Assembly (NCBI GenBank): GCA_016213125.1
Contig: JACRBR010000204.1
Location: 1-7,537, forward strand
Direction: 5' to 3'
DNA length: 7,537 nt
Origin: Chloroflexota bacterium
Lineage (GTDB): Bacteria; Chloroflexota; Dehalococcoidia; DSTF01; JACRBR01
The position numbers were made by a program, and so were the translations under genes. Positions 5,177-7,537 of the stretch are shown one piece after another. The stretch's first letter is position 1; each line of letters starts with the position of its first letter. The notes below the pieces were generated by a model that did not search any database, was not told where the DNA came from, and saw nothing but the letters and a program-made list of their open reading frames with translations.

Positions 5177-6531
5177 CCCGCGTGAAGATCTGCGGCTGCA
5201 TGACAGTCGCCGACGCCGTCGCAGCGGCGGAGGCGGGCGCCGACTTCATCGGGATCAATTTCACCCCTAACAGCCGTCGGCGCGTGTCGGTCGAAGAGGC
5301 GTCGCTGATCGTGCGCGCGGCGGGCACGCCTTTGCGGGAGATGGAGCAGGAAGAGCCGCCGCCGTCACACCCCGGCCACTTCGACACGATCGAGGCGTGG
5401 TTCGCCCACGGCGCCCAGGCCCTCGACCGCCTGCTCGCACGCAAGCGCCCGCTCGTCGTCGGCGTGTTCCAGTACCAGCACATCGAAGACGTCAACCAGA
5501 TCGCCGACGAGACGGGCATCGATCTCATCCAGCTCAGCGGCAGCGAGCCGTGGTCCGACGCCCTTCTGGCCAACCGCCAGGCCATCCAGGTGCTCCGCCC
5601 GCGCCACGGCATGACGGCGGACGAAATCGCCGCATACATCAAGCCGGGCGCCGCCCTCGCCTTCATGCTCGACCCCAGCAGCGGCACCGGCACCGCCGGC
5701 GAATGGCCCGCCGCCGCCAAAATCGCCGCCCTCATCCCCCTCTGGCTCGCCGGCGGCCTCACCCCCGCCAACGTCGCCGCCGCAATAGCTGCGATGAAGC
5801 CATGGGCCGTCGACGTCGCGTCGGGCGTCGAGACGCACGGCATGAAGGATCCGGCAAAGATCGCGGCGTTCGTAACGGCAGTCCGGGAGTATGACGAAGG
5901 ACCGCCTGGCACCCGTACGGACAGGTCTTTAGACCTGTCCTCGCGTGGTAACAGCATGGATGCCCGGGTCTTCGAGCCGCGGCGTTCATCACCGCGCATG
6001 GTGTCGTTTCCCTATCGCGGCGGCTATCGCTACCACCTCGTGTTCACGACCAGGGGATTGAAGCCACTGCTGCGTGGCAGGTGGGCGGAGTTGGCCGTCG
6101 ATGAACTCAAGGCGGCTGCAACGACGGCGGGCTTTGTGGTCGAGGCCTTCTGCGTCATGCCCAATCACATTCATGTGTTGTTGGCGGGAGACGCGGTGTT
6201 GGATTCGGACCTCAAGGGATTCGCCCATCGGTTCAAGCAGACCGTGGGGTTTCGGTTCAAGCACGCAACCGGTGAACGACTCTGGCACCGGAGCTACTAC
6301 GACCACGTTGTTCGAAGCAATGAGCCGATGCTGCCGCACGTGGCTTACATCCTTAATAACCCGGTGGCTGCCGGACTTGTGGAGACTCCGGCTGACTGGC
6401 CTCACTGCGGGCCTGCGGAAGCGCTCGAGGAGGTATCAGCGCCGCTGCAGGACAGGTCTAAAGACCTGTCCGTACGGGTCGAGGCGCTCGCCAGAGAATT
6501 CCGCGATCATGAAGCCGGAGACAGACCATGA
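5173..6531 (+). CDS. trpF: Phosphoribosylanthranilate isomerase, continuous in frame with a RAYT transposase
   Basis: TrpF isomerises phosphoribosylanthranilate to CdRP, the TrpC substrate. The TrpF part is residues 1 to about 241 (5173 to about 5895): V-K-I-C-G with catalytic Cys7, P-N-S-R-R-R (32-37), V-V-G-V-F (95-99), D167 in L-D-P as likely general acid, L-A-G-G-L-T-P-A-N-V (192-201), and V-D-V-A-S-G-V-E (213-220). It is longer than the usual ~205 residues because of an extra Pro/Glu-rich segment around 51-93. Q-L-H-G is Q-L-S-G (120-123) and G-G-T-G is S-G-T-G (170-173). No stop follows the TrpF domain; the frame passes through a palindromic repeat into a transposase and ends at TGA 6529-6531, giving 452 residues in all. 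The start ATG 5173 overlaps the kinase stop and has no clear ribosome site. Whether a full fusion protein is made is unknown. Confidence 0.9.
   Translation: MTRVKICGCMTVADAVAAAEAGADFIGINFTPNSRRRVSVEEASLIVRAAGTPLREMEQEEPPPSHPGHFDTIEAWFAHGAQALDRLLARKRPLVVGVFQYQHIEDVNQIADETGIDLIQLSGSEPWSDALLANRQAIQVLRPRHGMTADEIAAYIKPGAALAFMLDPSSGTGTAGEWPAAAKIAALIPLWLAGGLTPANVAAAIAAMKPWAVDVASGVETHGMKDPAKIAAFVTAVREYDEGPPGTRTDRSLDLSSRGNSMDARVFEPRRSSPRMVSFPYRGGYRYHLVFTTRGLKPLLRGRWAELAVDELKAAATTAGFVVEAFCVMPNHIHVLLAGDAVLDSDLKGFAHRFKQTVGFRFKHATGERLWHRSYYDHVVRSNEPMLPHVAYILNNPVAAGLVETPADWPHCGPAEALEEVSAPLQDRSKDLSVRVEALAREFRDHEAGDRP
5911..5941 (+). repeat. Left 31-bp repeat of the RAYT element
   Basis: A seven-base head CCCGTAC sits before a perfect 10-bp hairpin, GGACAGGTCT (5919-5928) / AGACCTGTCC (5931-5940), with a TT loop. 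It is identical to the reverse complement of 6449-6479. In the trpF frame it encodes T-R-T-D-R-S-L-D-L-S. No U-tract follows, so it does not look like an intrinsic terminator. Confidence 0.95.
5956..6531 (+). CDS. REP-associated tyrosine transposase (RAYT, IS200/Y1 HUH family)
   Basis: From ATG 5956 this is a 191-residue protein: a single-strand DNA transposase-like enzyme that in characterised relatives cleaves REP hairpins through a Tyr nucleophile. The motifs seen, numbered in the continuous trpF frame, are the Y-H-L-V-F-T-T-R strand (287-294), the metal-binding H-U-H in M-P-N-H-I-H-V-L-L (His332, His334), the Tyr helix W-H-R-S-Y-Y-D-H-V-V-R (Tyr375/376), and Y-I-L-N-N-P-V-A-A-G-L-V (392-403). 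It appears intact. ATG 5956 and ATG 5998 are both possible starts, but neither has a recognisable ribosome site, so it may be translated only as an extension of TrpF. The 3' repeat supplies D-R-S-K-D-L-S near its end. Codons include more A/T-ending choices than trpB. The stop overlaps the trpB start. Confidence 0.85.
   Translation: MDARVFEPRRSSPRMVSFPYRGGYRYHLVFTTRGLKPLLRGRWAELAVDELKAAATTAGFVVEAFCVMPNHIHVLLAGDAVLDSDLKGFAHRFKQTVGFRFKHATGERLWHRSYYDHVVRSNEPMLPHVAYILNNPVAAGLVETPADWPHCGPAEALEEVSAPLQDRSKDLSVRVEALAREFRDHEAGDRP
6449..6479 (-). repeat. Right 31-bp repeat of the RAYT element (inverted)
   Basis: This is the exact reverse complement of 5911-5941. The stem is GGACAGGTCT (6450-6459) / AGACCTGTCC (6462-6471) with an AA loop, followed by GTACGGG. 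It is translated as D-R-S-K-D-L-S-V-R in the transposase frame. Confidence 0.95.
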
Positions 6532-7537
6532 CCACCCCCACCCTCCCCGACGCCCTCGGCCACTTCGGCCCCTACGGCGGTCGCTACGTCCCCGAGACCC
6601 TCATGGTCGCCCTCAACGAGCTCGCCGCCGCCTTCACCGCCGCGCAGGACGACGAGACCTTCCGCACCGAGCTCGACCACCTGCTTCGCACCTACGTCGG
6701 CCGCCCGACGGCCCTGTACTTCGCCGAGAACCTCACCCGCAAACTCGGCGGCGCGAAGATCTGCATCAAGCGCGAGGACCTCGCGCACACCGGCGCGCAC
6801 AAGATCAACAACGCCATCGCGCAGGGCCTGCTTGCCCGCCGCATGGGCAAGAAGAAGATCTTCGCCGAGACCGGCGCCGGCCAGCACGGCGTCGCCACCG
6901 CCACCGTCTGCGCCATGCTCGGCATGGAGTGCACCGTCTTCATGGGCGCCGAGGACGTGCGCCGCCAGTCCCTCAACGTCTTCCGCATGAAGCTCCTCGG
7001 CGCCAAGGTCGAGGTCGTCGAGAGCGGGTCGCGCACGCTGAAGGACGCCATGAACGAGGCCATCCGAGGCTGGGTGACGCACGTGCGCGACACCTACTAC
7101 CTCATCGGCAGTGCCGCCGGCCCCCACCCGTACCCCTGGCTCGTGCGCGAGTTCCAGTCCGTCATCGGCAAGGAGGCACGCGCGCAGATCCTCGAGGCCG
7201 AGGGCCGCCTGCCCGACCTCGCGATCGCGTGCGTGGGTGGCGGCAGCAACGCCATCGGCCTCTTCCACCCCTTCCTCGAGGATGCGTCCGTGCGCCTCAT
7301 CGGCGTCGAGGCGGCGGGCGAAGGCGTCGACACGCTGCACCACGCGGCCACGCTCTCGAAGGGCCGCCCCGGCGTCCTCCACGGCTCGAAGAGCTACCTG
7401 CTGCAGGACGAGTACGGCCAGGTGCAGGAGGCCCACAGCATCTCTGCCGGCCTCGACTACCCCGGCGTCGGGCCGGAGCACAGCTTCCTGAAGGACAGCC
7501 ACCGCGCCGAGTACGTCGCCGTCACCGACAAGGAGGC
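6528..7537 (+). CDS. trpB: Tryptophan synthase beta chain, 3' truncated by window
   Basis: TrpB condenses indole with L-serine to tryptophan using pyridoxal phosphate, in complex with TrpA. About 336 of the usual roughly 400 residues are present. The start has the typical G-x-F-G-P-Y-G-G-R-Y-V-P-E-T. The PLP-binding lysine is K92 in H-T-G-A-H-K-I-N-N, the catalytic Glu is E115 in A-E-T-G-A-G-Q-H-G, and the phosphate loop is G-G-G-S-N (237-241). G-V-G-P-E-H-S is present near 313-319. This is the ordinary TrpA-partnered TrpB1 type. ATG 6528 overlaps the stop of the trpF-RAYT frame as ATGA, and GGAG at 6517-6520 lies 7 nt upstream, so trpB can be initiated on its own. trpA probably follows beyond the window. 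Confidence 0.97.
   Translation, partial: MTTPTLPDALGHFGPYGGRYVPETLMVALNELAAAFTAAQDDETFRTELDHLLRTYVGRPTALYFAENLTRKLGGAKICIKREDLAHTGAHKINNAIAQGLLARRMGKKKIFAETGAGQHGVATATVCAMLGMECTVFMGAEDVRRQSLNVFRMKLLGAKVEVVESGSRTLKDAMNEAIRGWVTHVRDTYYLIGSAAGPHPYPWLVREFQSVIGKEARAQILEAEGRLPDLAIACVGGGSNAIGLFHPFLEDASVRLIGVEAAGEGVDTLHHAATLSKGRPGVLHGSKSYLLQDEYGQVQEAHSISAGLDYPGVGPEHSFLKDSHRAEYVAVTDKE

Larger units (their letters stand above)
5911..6479 (+). mobile_element. REP-flanked RAYT element inserted at the 3' end of trpF
   Basis: This 569-bp unit is bounded by a perfect 31-bp inverted repeat (5911-5941 and 6449-6479) and contains only a RAYT-type transposase frame. The repeats are themselves hairpins, as in REP/RAYT systems where a Y1 transposase acts on REP hairpins. 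No target-site duplication is apparent at the edges (GGC before, CGA after). Joining 5910 to 6480 would leave trpF with a short different tail stopping at TGA 6510-6512. Using the next base of each flank as the boundary cannot be ruled out. Confidence 0.8.

Noticed and set aside
5919..5940. Hairpin after the TrpF domain as an intrinsic terminator
   Set aside because: No T-tract follows (TCGCGTGG), and the same sequence occurs as element ends, so it is a mobile repeat rather than a terminator.
4565..6479. CRISPR-like array from the repeated palindromes
   Set aside because: There are only three copies, with very unequal spacing and one inverted, each linked to coding frames; this is a REP/RAYT pattern.
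6480..6527. Tail after the right repeat as the original TrpF C-terminus
   Set aside because: Precise removal of 5911-6479 shifts the frame and gives a different short tail ending at TGA 6510-6512, so the present tail residues are probably not ancestral TrpF sequence.
6507..7502. 331-codon open frame on the minus strand opposite trpB
   Set aside because: This is an antisense shadow of a strongly conserved trpB; composition is Val/Ala/Gly/Glu-rich without family motifs.

Overview
This window is most of a tryptophan-biosynthesis operon from a GC-rich bacterium, with all genes on the + strand. The core order is trpE (3' end) - trpG - trpD - trpC - trpF - trpB (5' part). The phylum cannot be fixed from the sequence. 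The TrpD signature with CGSADVLEALG and the many palindromic repeats remind me of Chloroflexota (Dehalococcoidia-like) genomes, but that is an impression from memory.

The operon is interrupted by extra genes at almost every junction. Between trpE and trpG lies a Nudix-like domain fused to a class I SAM methyltransferase (332-1603), with a GC-rich palindromic repeat inside the interdomain linker. Between trpG and trpD sits a compact toxin-antitoxin pair (a CopG/RHH-type antitoxin and a RelE-type toxin, 2232-2709) with its own palindromic operator/promoter region. Between trpC and trpF is a small P-loop kinase of the AAA_33 type (4550-5176). Between trpF and trpB is a REP-associated tyrosine transposase (RAYT, Y1/HUH family), bounded by a perfect 31-bp inverted repeat (5911-5941 and 6449-6479).

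The most striking point is that trpF has no stop codon before the transposase. One uninterrupted frame runs from the trpF ATG (5173) through the left repeat, the whole RAYT and the right repeat to a TGA at 6529-6531, which overlaps the trpB start as ATGA. A third, slightly diverged copy of the same repeat lies in frame just after the start codon of the kinase gene. In the phase used in all three places the palindrome encodes D-R-S-x-D-L-S in either orientation, so it is tolerated as protein-coding DNA.

Junctions are tight: ATGA overlaps at MTase/trpG, trpC/kinase, kinase/trpF and the fused ORF/trpB, and an 8-bp toxin/trpD overlap. Translation is therefore probably coupled along the operon, passenger genes included. 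Secondary oddities are a trpC with no canonical start codon at its conserved N-terminus, a missing Glu in the TrpC S-E-S-G motif, departures from two TrpF motifs, a degraded Nudix box, and an antitoxin frame running 62 bp into the toxin gene. The trp leader and promoter upstream of trpE, and trpA, lie outside the window.
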